DNA from: Acidimicrobiales bacterium
GTDB lineage: Bacteria > Actinomycetota > Acidimicrobiia > Acidimicrobiales > SZUA-35
NCBI GenBank assembly: GCA_041394265.1
Contig: JAWKIO010000005.1
Coordinates: forward strand, 744,001 to 808,000
Length of the DNA: 64,000 bases
Direction of reading: 5' to 3'
The notes under the pieces were generated by a model, which saw nothing but the letters and a program-made list of their open reading frames with translations, searched no databases and was not told where the DNA came from. A program made the position numbers and the translations under genes. Of the stretch, positions 33,839-42,466 are shown piece by piece (position 1 is the stretch's first letter; each line of letters begins with the position of its first letter).

Positions 33839-35194
33839 TCAGGCGGGTCGGACGATCGGGCCGTCGGGCGAGTCCTCGATGATCCAGCCATCGCCGGCCA
33901 ACTGGTCACGGATCGCGTCGGACCGGGCGAAGTCCTTCGCCGCTCGAGCGGCCTGGCGCTCCTCGGCAAGGGCCTGCACCTCGGGTGGCACGTCGGCACC
34001 ACCGGTGTTGATGACGAGACCGAGCGTGTCGGCGATGAGCAGCGCACCGGCGGCAGCCGTGGCCGCCGCGTCGTCGTTGCCGGCGTCGAGTGCCGAGTTC
34101 GTCTCGCGGACGAGACGGAACATTTGGTCGACCGCACCCGGGGTGTCGAGATCGTCGTCCATCACCGACGTGAATCGCTCGACTGCGGCCGGATCCGGGT
34201 CGCCGCCAAGCGCAGCGGTCCGACGACCGAAGGCGTCGAGCCGACCCAGCGCCGCCTCGGCGTTGTTGAGCGTGGTGTCGGTGATCTCGATCGGTGACCG
34301 ATAATGCGACTGCAGGACCAGCAGGCGGTAGGCCCGCTGGTCGTACTGCTCGGTCAGGTCGAGCAGGTTGGTCACGTTCCCGAGCGACTTGGACATCTTC
34401 TCGCCTTCGAGTTCGACGAACCCGTTGTGCATCCAATGCTTGGCGAACGGACGGTCGACGGCGATGGCCTGCGCCCGCTCGTTCTCGTGGTGCGGGAACG
34501 CAAGATCGAGTCCGCCGGTGTGCAGATCGAACCCCTCGCCGAGGAGGTCGAGGCTCATCACGACACATTCGGTGTGCCATCCCGGGCGGCCGTCACCCCA
34601 CGGTGAGGGCCACGACGGCTCACCTTCCTTGGTGAACTTCCAGAGCGCGAAGTCGGCCGGGTGCTGCTTTTCGGTGCCCACCAAGGCTCGATCACCTGCG
34701 CCCTCGACCAGTTCGTCGATGCTCTGGTGAGCGAGCAGCCCGTAGCCCTCGACCTGTTGGACGGCGAGGTAGATGCCGTCGGAGGTGACGTAGGCTCGCT
34801 CCCGTTCGATCAACGCGGCGATGAGCTGCACCATCTGGTCGACGTACTCGGTGGCGTGTGGGGTGTGATCGGGGCGGAGGACGTTGATGCGCTCCATCGC
34901 GTCGAACCAGACCCGCTCGAACTCGGCCGTGACCTCCTGCCACGGGCGACCCTCCTCGGCCGCTCGCTGGATGATCTTGTCCTCGATGTCGGTGATGTTC
35001 GAGACGAACTCGACGTCGTAGCCACGGAAGACCAGGTAGCGACGGAGGATGTCGTAGGACAGCGCCATGCGGCCGTGCCCGAGATGCGGCGGAGCGTAGA
35101 CCGTGGGACCGCAGACGTAGATCGAGACCTTGCCGGGATCGCGGAGTTCGAGGGGAACCACCGAGCGTCGTGCGGTGTCGTAGAGCCTGATCAT
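33839..35194 (-). CDS. cysS: cysteinyl-tRNA synthetase
   Basis: A 451-residue class I synthetase. It has the zinc-binding cysteine block CGPTVY near residue 28, the HIGH motif as HLGHGR, the second zinc block HTECVVMS, FPHHENE, and KMSKS followed by LGN. The C-terminal anticodon-binding region includes QAARAAKDFARSDAIRDQL, typical of CysS and absent from the mycothiol enzyme MshC, so CysS is preferred. ATG 35194 has a TACCGT box six bases before it, predicting a leaderless transcript. It is divergent from valS with a shared promoter region of 25 bp. Confidence 0.95.
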   Translation of the reverse strand: MIRLYDTARRSVVPLELRDPGKVSIYVCGPTVYAPPHLGHGRMALSYDILRRYLVFRGYDVEFVSNITDIEDKIIQRAAEEGRPWQEVTAEFERVWFDAMERINVLRPDHTPHATEYVDQMVQLIAALIERERAYVTSDGIYLAVQQVEGYGLLAHQSIDELVEGAGDRALVGTEKQHPADFALWKFTKEGEPSWPSPWGDGRPGWHTECVVMSLDLLGEGFDLHTGGLDLAFPHHENERAQAIAVDRPFAKHWMHNGFVELEGEKMSKSLGNVTNLLDLTEQYDQRAYRLLVLQSHYRSPIEITDTTLNNAEAALGRLDAFGRRTAALGGDPDPAAVERFTSVMDDDLDTPGAVDQMFRLVRETNSALDAGNDDAAATAAAGALLIADTLGLVINTGGADVPPEVQALAEERQAARAAKDFARSDAIRDQLAGDGWIIEDSPDGPIVRPA

Positions 35195-35200
35195 CCCCTC

Positions 35201-35210
35201 ACGGTACCCT
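35201..35210. promoter_or_regulatory. overlapping divergent -10 boxes of cysS and valS
   Basis: The ten bases ACGGTACCCT hold TACCGT on the minus strand (35201-35206) and TACCCT on the plus strand (35205-35210). They end six bases before the cysS ATG and nine bases before the valS ATG. Polymerase could not sit on both at once, so the two synthetase genes may compete for transcription. Confidence 0.5.
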
Positions 35211-35219
35211 TTGCCCACG

Positions 35220-38200
35220 ATGACCTCCGCGACTTCTCTGCCCGAGCTCCCCACTGCCTACCAGCCGGCCGACACCGAGGCTGCGGTGCTCGCCGTGTGG
35301 GAAGCCGCCGGCGTGTTCCACGTCGAGGAACCGGAAGATCCCGACGAGGACACCTACTCGATCGTCATCCCACCGCCGAACGTCACTGCGGCCCTTCACC
35401 TCGGGCATGCGCTGAACAACACGCTGCAAGACGTCCTCATCCGCTACCACCGGATGCGGGGCGTGCCCACCCTGTGGATGCCGGGCACCGATCACGCCGG
35501 AATCGCCACCCAGACCGTCGTCGAGAAGCGACTCCTCGCCGAGGGGACCAAACGGCTCGAGATGGGGCGGGAGGCGTTCATCGCCAAGACGCAGGAGTGG
35601 AAGGACGAGTACGAGGAGGTCATTCTCGGGCAGCTGCGCGAGATGGGCGCCTCGTGCGACTTCGACCGCACCCGCTTCACCATGGACGACATGTGTGCCA
35701 CCGCCGTGCGCCACGCCTTCTTCGAACTGTTCGACGACGGGCTGATCTACCGGGGCAAGCGGCTCGTCAACTGGGACCCCGTCAGTCGCACCGCCCTCTC
35801 CGACGACGAGGTCGAGATGGAAGAGGTCGAGGGCCACATGTGGTACCTCGACTACCCGCTCACCGACGGCTCCGGCCACGTCACGGTGGCGACCACCCGC
35901 CCCGAGACGATGTTCGGTGACACCGCCGTCGCCGTGAATCCGAACGATCCTCGGGCCGCCGGTCTGCGCGGCAAGACCGTCACGCTCCCCATCGTCGGTC
36001 GGGTCATCCCGATCGTCGAGGACGACTACGTCGTGATGGCCGATCCCGACGGCGAGGACGCCAAGGCCAAGATCGCCACCGGCTTCTTGAAGGTGACCCC
36101 CGCCCACGACCCCAACGACTACGAGATCGGCCAGCGCCACGACCTGCCGATCATCAACATCATGGGCCCCGATGGCTCGATCACCGACCAGTACGGCTGG
36201 GACGACGCCAGCGCCGAGTGCCAGCCCTTCCTCGGCCTCAGCCGAGAAGACGCCCGCACGGCCGTCGTCACCTGGTTCGACGAACACGGACTGCTGCACG
36301 AGGTGCGCGACTACTCCCACTCGGTCGGACACTCCTATCGCAGTCACGTCCCGATCGAGCCGTGGCTCAGCGATCAGTGGTATGTGGCCGTCACCGACGA
36401 CCGCCTGCGTGGCTCGGCGTTGCGAGCCCAGACGCCCGAGCAGATCGCCGACCTCCCCGAGGGTGTCAGCCCCCGCACCGGCGAACCTGGCGACGGCGAG
36501 CTGCGCTTCTACCCCGAGCGCTACGCCAAGACCTACCAGACCTGGCACGAGAACATCCGCGACTGGTGCATCTCTCGGCAGTTGTGGTGGGGCCATCAGA
36601 TCCCGGTGTGGAATCGCTTGGTCGCCAACGCCGATCTCGCACCGGAACTGGCAGCGGCACTCGACGGCGTCGGCATCGACGTGGCCGTCAAGGTCGGGGG
36701 CCGCTGGGCCGACGCCGGCTGTGCCCACCTGGTGCGCCGGGTCACCGACGACGAGGTCGAGGAGTCGGTCTGCGTTCCGCCCCAGGCCACCCTGCGTCGC
36801 CTCGACCGGGCCGATGCCTCCCTCGACGAAGCGGGCGTGGTCGCGGCGCTCGAGGCCGATGGCTTCGTTCGGGATCCCGACGTGCTCGACACCTGGTTCT
36901 CGTCGGGACTGTGGCCGATGTCCACCATGGCCTGGCCCTGGACCGACGACTTCCCCGAGACCGACGGCATCCTCGACGCGTTCAATCCCACCTCGGTGCT
37001 CACCACCGCCCGCGAGATCATCACCCTGTGGGTCAGCCGCATGGTCATGTTCAATCGCTACTTCATGAACGGCCAGCTGCCTTTCACCGACGTGTTCATC
37101 CACGCCATGATCCAAGACGGTCACGGCCAGAAGATGTCGAAGACGCTGGGCAACGGCGTCGACCCGCGAGACATCATCCACAGCCATGGCGCCGACGCCA
37201 TGCGCTTCACGCTCGTGCAGATGACCACCGACACCCAAGACGTCCGCATGCCGGTCGACATGGTGTGCCCACACACTGGCGAGGCCTTCACCCCGACCTT
37301 CATCACCACGCCCGCCGGCCACACGGTGGCCGCCCCCATCCAGACCTCGCCCGGTGATCCCTCGAAGACGATGGTGTCGGCCTTCGGTGCCGCCACCGGT
37401 GTTGCCACGCCCTCGACCGAGCAGCCGCTGGCCCGCAACACCTCGTCCAAGTTCGACATCGGCCGGAACTTCGCCAACAAGACCTGGAACGCCACCCGGT
37501 TCGCCCTGCGCCGCCTGGCCGATGCGTCCCCGGCCGCCGAACCGGTCCGTGCAGCCGACACTCGCTTCGTCGATCGCTGGATCCTCGCTCGCCTGGGCGA
37601 GACCCTCGACACTGCCGAGGCAGCTCTCGACAACTACCAGTTCAACTTCTTCGTCGACGCGCTCTACGACTTCGTGTGGCGTGATGTGTGCGACCGCTAC
37701 CTCGAGGCGGTCAAGCCGACCATCGACGACGACCCGGTCCAGCAGGTCGTGCTCGGCACGGTGCTCGACTCGGTCCTGCGCATCCTGCACCCCGTCACCC
37801 CGTTCGTCACCGAGGCCCTGTGGCCCCATGTGTCGGCCACCCGTTCCGGTTCGGTCGTCGGGGTCGAGCTTCCCCCGGCCGAGGTCCTCGCCGGTGCCGC
37901 CTGGCCGACCGTGGCCGTCGACCTCGTCGATCGGTCGGTCATCGCCGACTTCGAACGGGCCGACGCGCTCGTCGCCGCCATCCGGTCACTGCGCTCGAGC
38001 CAGGGCGTCAAGCCGAAGCAGCGCATCTCGGTCCACGCACCCCAGCCGGTGCTCGAACTCATTGCCACGGCCGGTGGCTACATCGAGGCGCTCGCCGGCA
38101 TCGGTGAGGTCACCGCGGCCGAGGCGAAGGCTGCCGTCGCCAGCCCCATCGCCTTCGAGGGCCACCAGGTCTTCCTGTCGGGCCTCACGGACGAGATCGA

Positions 38201-38405
38201 CCTCGACGCCGAGCGGGCTCGCATCACGAAGGTGATCGACGCCAAGACCACACAGATCAAGGGTTTCGAGGGCAAGCTCGGCAATGCTGGCTACGTCAAC
38301 AACGCCAAGCCCGAACTGGTGGCCGAGACCAGGGAGAAGCTCGCTGCTGCCCAGGCCGACCTCGCCGCCGCCCAGAGCGCTCTCGCCGCACTGGCCGACG
38401 CGTGA
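35220..38405 (+). CDS. valS: valyl-tRNA synthetase
   Basis: A 1061-residue class I synthetase. Seen are HIGH as HLGHALNN, the CP1 editing domain with TTRPETMFGDTAVAVNP, the KMSKT block GQKMSKTLGNGVDP, the anticodon-binding domain, and a C-terminal coiled-coil (EKLAAAQADLAAAQSALAAL). Between DTQDVRMPVD and KFDIGRNFANKTWNATRF there is an extra stretch of about 60 residues (37259-37440) absent from standard bacterial enzymes. ATG 35220 follows a TACCCT box. Its stop overlaps the serB start by four bases. Confidence 0.95.
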   Translation: MTSATSLPELPTAYQPADTEAAVLAVWEAAGVFHVEEPEDPDEDTYSIVIPPPNVTAALHLGHALNNTLQDVLIRYHRMRGVPTLWMPGTDHAGIATQTVVEKRLLAEGTKRLEMGREAFIAKTQEWKDEYEEVILGQLREMGASCDFDRTRFTMDDMCATAVRHAFFELFDDGLIYRGKRLVNWDPVSRTALSDDEVEMEEVEGHMWYLDYPLTDGSGHVTVATTRPETMFGDTAVAVNPNDPRAAGLRGKTVTLPIVGRVIPIVEDDYVVMADPDGEDAKAKIATGFLKVTPAHDPNDYEIGQRHDLPIINIMGPDGSITDQYGWDDASAECQPFLGLSREDARTAVVTWFDEHGLLHEVRDYSHSVGHSYRSHVPIEPWLSDQWYVAVTDDRLRGSALRAQTPEQIADLPEGVSPRTGEPGDGELRFYPERYAKTYQTWHENIRDWCISRQLWWGHQIPVWNRLVANADLAPELAAALDGVGIDVAVKVGGRWADAGCAHLVRRVTDDEVEESVCVPPQATLRRLDRADASLDEAGVVAALEADGFVRDPDVLDTWFSSGLWPMSTMAWPWTDDFPETDGILDAFNPTSVLTTAREIITLWVSRMVMFNRYFMNGQLPFTDVFIHAMIQDGHGQKMSKTLGNGVDPRDIIHSHGADAMRFTLVQMTTDTQDVRMPVDMVCPHTGEAFTPTFITTPAGHTVAAPIQTSPGDPSKTMVSAFGAATGVATPSTEQPLARNTSSKFDIGRNFANKTWNATRFALRRLADASPAAEPVRAADTRFVDRWILARLGETLDTAEAALDNYQFNFFVDALYDFVWRDVCDRYLEAVKPTIDDDPVQQVVLGTVLDSVLRILHPVTPFVTEALWPHVSATRSGSVVGVELPPAEVLAGAAWPTVAVDLVDRSVIADFERADALVAAIRSLRSSQGVKPKQRISVHAPQPVLELIATAGGYIEALAGIGEVTAAEAKAAVASPIAFEGHQVFLSGLTDEIDLDAERARITKVIDAKTTQIKGFEGKLGNAGYVNNAKPELVAETREKLAAAQADLAAAQSALAALADA

Positions 38406-39598
38406 ACGAACGGGCGACCGAGACGATCCTGGTCCGCATCTCCGGACCTGACCAGCCCGGCATCACCGCCGGGCTGATGGACGTCCTCGGGATCGCCGAC
38501 GCCCAGATCCAGGACATCGAGCAGATCATCATCCGCGGCCGCCTGTCGCTCAGCCTCGTGATCACCGTCCCCAAGGGCAAGGATCTCCTCAAGGAGCTCC
38601 TGCTCTTCGGTTGGGAGTACGACGTCGACGTCGACTTCGACGTCGTGCCCGAGAGCTCACCGCGGCGGCATCAGGGGCTGATCGTCACGCTCATTGCTCC
38701 GCATGTCCACCCCAACGAGTTCGGTGCAGTGGCGTCGGTCATCTCGGCCAATCACGGCAACATCGACCGCATCGTCCGCCTCGCCAAGTATCCGGTGATG
38801 GCCTACGAGCTGGTCGTGTCAGGTGTGGACGTCGAACCGATCCGCTCGGCCTTGCTCACGGTGGCCAAGGATCTGGTCTGCGACCTCGCCGTGCATCGAG
38901 AGGGTCTCGGCCGACGCGCCGCCCGCCTCGTCGTGCTCGACGTCGACTCCACCCTGATTGCCGACGAGGTCATCGAGCTCATCGCCGACGAGGTCGGTTG
39001 CCGAGACGAGGTGGCGGCCATCACCGATCGCGCCATGCGCGGCGAACTCGACTTTGCGGCCTCGTTGCGGGAGCGGGTCGCCCTGCTCGCCGGGCTCGAC
39101 GCCGCACGCCTCGATGCGGTGCGGGAGCGGGTCACCCTCACGCCCGGCGCACGCACGTTCATCCGCACCCTGCAGCGGCTGGGCTACCACACCGCCATCG
39201 TGAGCGGCGGGTTCACGGCGGTCACCGACCATCTCGCCGCCGACCTCGGCATCGACCATGCGCACGCCAACGAGCTCGAGATCATCGACGGTGTGCTCAC
39301 CGGCCGGGTGCTCGGCGACATCGTCGACCGCGCTGCGAAGGCGGATTTCGTTCGGCGAATCGCCGCCCAGCACGGCATCCCGCTCGACCAGGTGGTCGCC
39401 GTCGGCGACGGTGCGAACGATCTCGACATGCTCTCCGCCGCCGGCCTCGGCATCGCCTTCAACGCCAAGCCGATCGTGGCCGAACGGGCCGACACCTCGG
39501 TGAACGTGCCCTACCTTGACGCCGTGCTCTTCGTGCTCGGGATCAGCCGAGACGAGATCGAGGCCGCCGACGAGGCCGAGGGCAGAGCGCTCAGCTGA
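38402..39598 (+). CDS. serB: phosphoserine phosphatase with N-terminal ACT domains
   Basis: A 398-residue enzyme for the last step of serine synthesis. The first ~170 residues hold two ACT-type regulatory domains (TILVRISGPDQPGITAGLMD; LIVTLIAPHVHPNEFGAVA). The HAD catalytic domain follows, with nucleophile motif VLDVDSTL near residue 182, IVSGGFTAV, and the metal-binding GDGANDLDML. The length suits the mycobacterial-type SerB that is regulated by serine. The GTG start overlaps the valS stop (GTGA), so the two are co-transcribed. The 3' end overlaps the convergent MBL gene by eight bases. Confidence 0.94.
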   Translation: MNERATETILVRISGPDQPGITAGLMDVLGIADAQIQDIEQIIIRGRLSLSLVITVPKGKDLLKELLLFGWEYDVDVDFDVVPESSPRRHQGLIVTLIAPHVHPNEFGAVASVISANHGNIDRIVRLAKYPVMAYELVVSGVDVEPIRSALLTVAKDLVCDLAVHREGLGRRAARLVVLDVDSTLIADEVIELIADEVGCRDEVAAITDRAMRGELDFAASLRERVALLAGLDAARLDAVRERVTLTPGARTFIRTLQRLGYHTAIVSGGFTAVTDHLAADLGIDHAHANELEIIDGVLTGRVLGDIVDRAAKADFVRRIAAQHGIPLDQVVAVGDGANDLDMLSAAGLGIAFNAKPIVAERADTSVNVPYLDAVLFVLGISRDEIEAADEAEGRALS

Positions 39599-40583
39599 GA
39601 CGCCAGGTGGCGACCAGGCTCGGTTCGCCCGAGTCGGTGGTGGCCCGCCCTTCTCGATGCAGGGCGAGGAGGTGGGAGTAGACCGAGTTGGCGGCCGCTC
39701 GCCACAGCTGCTTGGTGGTGTCGGCGTACATGGCCGGAACCAGGTCCTTGATCGTGCTGGGTCCCTCCCCCAGCGCCGCCACGATCTGGGCCTCACGCCC
39801 GTTGCGATGGTCGAGGAACGACTGGACGTAGGTCTTCGGATCGTCGATCGCCGGTCCGTGGGTGGGCCAGAAACGCTCGTCGTCTCGTTCGAGCAGCTTG
39901 CGCAGCGAGGCCATGTAGTCGAACAGGTCGCCATCGGGTGGCGAGATGACCGACGTGGCCCAGCCCATCACGTGATCGCCGGTGAACAGCGTCTTCTCTT
40001 CCACCAGGCCGAAGCACACATGGTTGGACGTGTGGCCCGGCGTGTGGACGACCTCGATGGTCCAGCCGCCGGCCTCGCTCGAGATCCGGTCGCCGTCGCC
40101 CACTGCGTGGTCGGGAACGAACTCGGTGTCGGGGCCCTCACGTTTGAGTTCCTCGGGCATGTCGTTCCACATCTTCTCGATCTTCTGCTTCTCCTCGGCG
40201 GTGAAGTACTCGTCGAAACTGATCGCTTCGAGCGGATCGTGCTCGGGCACCGGGCCATGGGGCCCGAACCCGTAGGTGGGGGCGCCGGTGCGCTCGACCA
40301 ACTTGGCCACGCCGGCGGTGTGGTCGGTGTGGGTGTGGGTGACGAGGATCTGGGTGACCTGTTCCCCTTCGTCGAGGGCGTCGAGTACGGCGTCGAGATG
40401 GGTGTCGAGACTCGGCCCCGGATCGATCACGGCCACCTCACCCCGCCCGATCAGATACACACCGGTGCCCTTGAACGTGAAGGGGTTGGCGTTGGGAGCG
40501 ACGACGCGTCGGATGAGTGGGGAGAGCTCGACGACGGCGCCGTACTCGGGCTCGAAGTCGGTGTTGAAGGCAGGTCCGGCCAT
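39591..40583 (-). CDS. MBL-fold metallo-hydrolase (LACTB2-like)
   Basis: A 330-residue metallo-beta-lactamase-fold protein with the metal-binding THTHTDHT block near residue 85, HTPGHTSNH, FTGDHVMGW, and a final PTHGP. A ~75-residue C-terminal winged-helix-like tail (REAQIVAALGEGPSTIKDLV) is as found in LACTB2-type ribonucleases and related hydrolases. The substrate is unknown. A TAGGGT box ends seven bases before the ATG, so it likely has its own leaderless transcript despite being only 39 bases downstream of the thioesterase gene. Confidence 0.87.
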   Translation of the reverse strand: MAGPAFNTDFEPEYGAVVELSPLIRRVVAPNANPFTFKGTGVYLIGRGEVAVIDPGPSLDTHLDAVLDALDEGEQVTQILVTHTHTDHTAGVAKLVERTGAPTYGFGPHGPVPEHDPLEAISFDEYFTAEEKQKIEKMWNDMPEELKREGPDTEFVPDHAVGDGDRISSEAGGWTIEVVHTPGHTSNHVCFGLVEEKTLFTGDHVMGWATSVISPPDGDLFDYMASLRKLLERDDERFWPTHGPAIDDPKTYVQSFLDHRNGREAQIVAALGEGPSTIKDLVPAMYADTTKQLWRAAANSVYSHLLALHREGRATTDSGEPSLVATWRLS

Positions 40584-40590
40584 GCGTGCG

Positions 40591-40596
40591 ACCCTA
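40591..40596 (-). promoter_or_regulatory. -10 box (TAGGGT) of the MBL hydrolase gene
   Basis: TAGGGT ends seven bases before ATG 40583. There is no ribosome site between, which fits a leaderless mRNA. Confidence 0.45.
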
Positions 40597-40622
40597 CTGG
40601 GCGTCGCCGATCGACACCCAGT

Positions 40623-41024
40623 TCAAGGCCGCAAGCGCTCGAGGGCGTCGGAGATCCACTGGGGCGGGCGGACCGGACGGCCGGTGGCGTCGGTGACGGC
40701 GGCGGTGACCGACCCGACGATCATGACCTCGTCGCCGCGCAGGATGCGCTGGTGCCAGGTCGAGGTGGCTCGGCTCGTCCGGTCGAGGCTGGTTTCGACG
40801 ACAAGTTGGTCGCCCATCTCCGCGGCTCGCTTGTACTTCACGTTGAGTTCGACGACCACGAATTGCAGGCCAGCCTTGCTCACCATGGGCAGCGACAATC
40901 CGATGTGGTCGAGTGCTTCGGCACGGGCCACTTCGAGATACCCGACGTAGACGGCGTGGTTGACATGGGCGTACGGGTCGAGCTCGGCCCATCGAACGGA
41001 GATCTCGGTGCGGTGGAGGGTCAT
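40623..41024 (-). CDS. acyl-CoA thioesterase (4HBT hotdog fold)
   Basis: A 133-residue hotdog-fold thioesterase. The opening VRWAELDPYAHVNHAVYVGYLE contains the family active-site Asp and the DxxxHVNHxxY pattern of the YbgC/4-hydroxybenzoyl-CoA thioesterase group. It would release a carboxylic acid from its CoA ester in the cytoplasm. Its ATG overlaps the selD stop by four bases, so it is translated together with selD. The metabolic link with selenium is not obvious. Confidence 0.87.
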   Translation of the reverse strand: MTLHRTEISVRWAELDPYAHVNHAVYVGYLEVARAEALDHIGLSLPMVSKAGLQFVVVELNVKYKRAAEMGDQLVVETSLDRTSRATSTWHQRILRGDEVMIVGSVTAAVTDATGRPVRPPQWISDALERLRP

Positions 41025-42067
41025 GCGAGCAGGTGGAGCATGCCGGGGTTGGCGGCGTCGTCGGGATCCCGGGTGCGGCCGATCGCAGCGGCGGTGTGGC
41101 CGGTCGCCGCGAGCTGGGCGAGGACGTCGTCGACATGGTCGGGGTCGACACCGAAGACGAGACCGCCCGAGGTCTGGGCGTCGGCGAGGAGGAGCACCGT
41201 GAGATCGTCGGTGTCGCCCTCGTCGACCTGGTCGATCAGCGAGGCCAGATTGCGTCGGGAACCGCCGGGAACGAAGCCGGCGTCGGCCAGCGCTCGCACA
41301 CCGTCGATGAACGGCACGGAACCGACCGACAGGTCGACGTCGACACCGGATTCACGGGCGGCCCGGCCCAGATGGCCGATGAGTCCGAACCCGGTGACGT
41401 CGGTGCCTCCGGTCGCGCCGTGAGCGAGCGCCACGCGTGACGCCTCGGCGTTGAGTCTGGTCATCTGGTTGACGGCGGCTTCGACCACGTCGACTGGCGC
41501 CGAACCCGCCTTGAGTGCGGTCGAGATCACGCCGATGCCGAGCGGCTTGGTGAGAACGAGCGTTTGATCGGGTCGCAGGCCGGCATTGGTGATCAGGTGA
41601 TCGGGGTCGGCCTCGCCCACCACGGCCAGCCCGAACTTCGGCTCGGGGTCGTCGACGGTGTGCCCGCCCACGAGGAAGAACCCACCCTCGGCTGCCACCT
41701 CGGCGGCGCCCGCAAGGACGTCGCCCAACAGGTCGGCTGGGAGCTCGTCGTTGTTCCAGCCGACCAGGTTCAGGGCGATCAACGGGCGGCCACCCATGGC
41801 ATAGACGTCGGACACCGCATTGCACGCGGCGATCCGACCCCAGGTCGTCGCATCATCGACGACGGGAGTGATGAAGTCGGCGGTGAACACGAGTGCCCGG
41901 TCGTCATCGAGACGCCAGACGGCGGCGTCGTCGCCGGTTGCGGCGTCGACCAGGATGCGTTCGTCACTGTTGGGGGTGAGACGGCCCAACACGTGGGCCA
42001 ACTCGCTCGGGGCGAGCTTGCATGCTCAACCAGCGCCGTGGCTGAACTCGGTGAGTCGTTTGACCAT
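41021..42067 (-). CDS. selD: selenophosphate synthetase, a selenocysteine-containing form
   Basis: The 348-residue protein makes selenophosphate from selenide and ATP. The frame from ATG 42067 reads MVKRLTEFSHGAG, then an in-frame TGA at 42026-42028, then ACKLAPSELAHVLG. This aligns with the SelD opening LTQYSHGAGCGCK, so the TGA stands at the catalytic Cys/Sec position (codon 14), followed by the essential Lys17. The rest is typical: GDDAAVW, FTADFITPVVDD, NAVSDVYAMGG, GGHTVDD, GTDVTGFGLIGH. Without reading TGA as Sec, a caller would start at TTG 42001 and lose the active site. A GAGAGGGGG ribosome site precedes the ATG. A stem-loop right after the TGA fits a bacterial SECIS. It implies that the organism has SelA, SelB and tRNA-Sec elsewhere. 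Confidence 0.93.
42000..42028 (-). promoter_or_regulatory. Sec UGA codon and SECIS-like hairpin in selD
   Basis: After the UGA (42028-42026) the mRNA can form a stem CUCGC/GCGAG with loop CCCGA (42016-42002), extended by AA/UU with one bulged G. It begins nine bases after the UGA, within the range used by SelB-binding bacterial SECIS elements. Confidence 0.6.
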
Positions 42068-42156
42068 GTGGCATCACCCCCTCTCGTCGAACCTGGCGAT
42101 GCTCCGTCGCAAGCTATCGCGGCAGGCCGGGGGAGGCGCACCGAGGGCGGGGTGAC

Positions 42157-42162
42157 TACAAT
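42157..42162 (+). promoter_or_regulatory. -10 box (TACAAT) upstream of a small membrane protein gene
   Basis: TACAAT is a near-consensus -10 hexamer in the region divergent from selD. Transcription from it would give a leader of about 60 bases before ATG 42230. Confidence 0.35.
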
Positions 42163-42229
42163 CTGGCCTTCGCTTCGACTGCAATGGTGTTTACACACCC
42201 TCGAGTTCATCGCCCGGCCGGGAGCCCCC

Positions 42230-42466
42230 ATGTCGACCACCGAACAACTTGGTTCAGGCAAGCGGCAGCGCTCGTTCCTCGAGTCGATTCCCGATCCCAC
42301 GGCGAATTGGGGCAGGTCACAGTACCTGCTGTGGATGTTCGTCGGTCTGATGCTCGGCGCCGCCTTGCTCGCCCAGAGCACCACGTTCGAGTACGACTTC
42401 TCGAAGATCTACGACCGCTTGACGGTCCCGGAGTGCGAGCCCGGCGCCGAGGGCTGCACCTCCTGA
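42230..42466 (+). CDS. small single-pass membrane protein
   Basis: A 78-residue protein with one hydrophobic segment (LLWMFVGLMLGAALLAQS, residues ~33-50) and a polar C-terminus with two cysteines (CEPGAEGC). No family recognised. GGAG lies five bases before the ATG. It is divergent from selD, and its last 58 bases overlap the 3' end of the convergent LOG-family gene, which is unusual. A role at the membrane is all that can be said. Confidence 0.55.
   Translation: MSTTEQLGSGKRQRSFLESIPDPTANWGRSQYLLWMFVGLMLGAALLAQSTTFEYDFSKIYDRLTVPECEPGAEGCTS

Noticed and set aside
42068..42229. tRNA-Sec gene next to selD
   Set aside because: The interval was read for a cloverleaf with a GGTTCGA-type T-loop and a TCA anticodon; neither is present.
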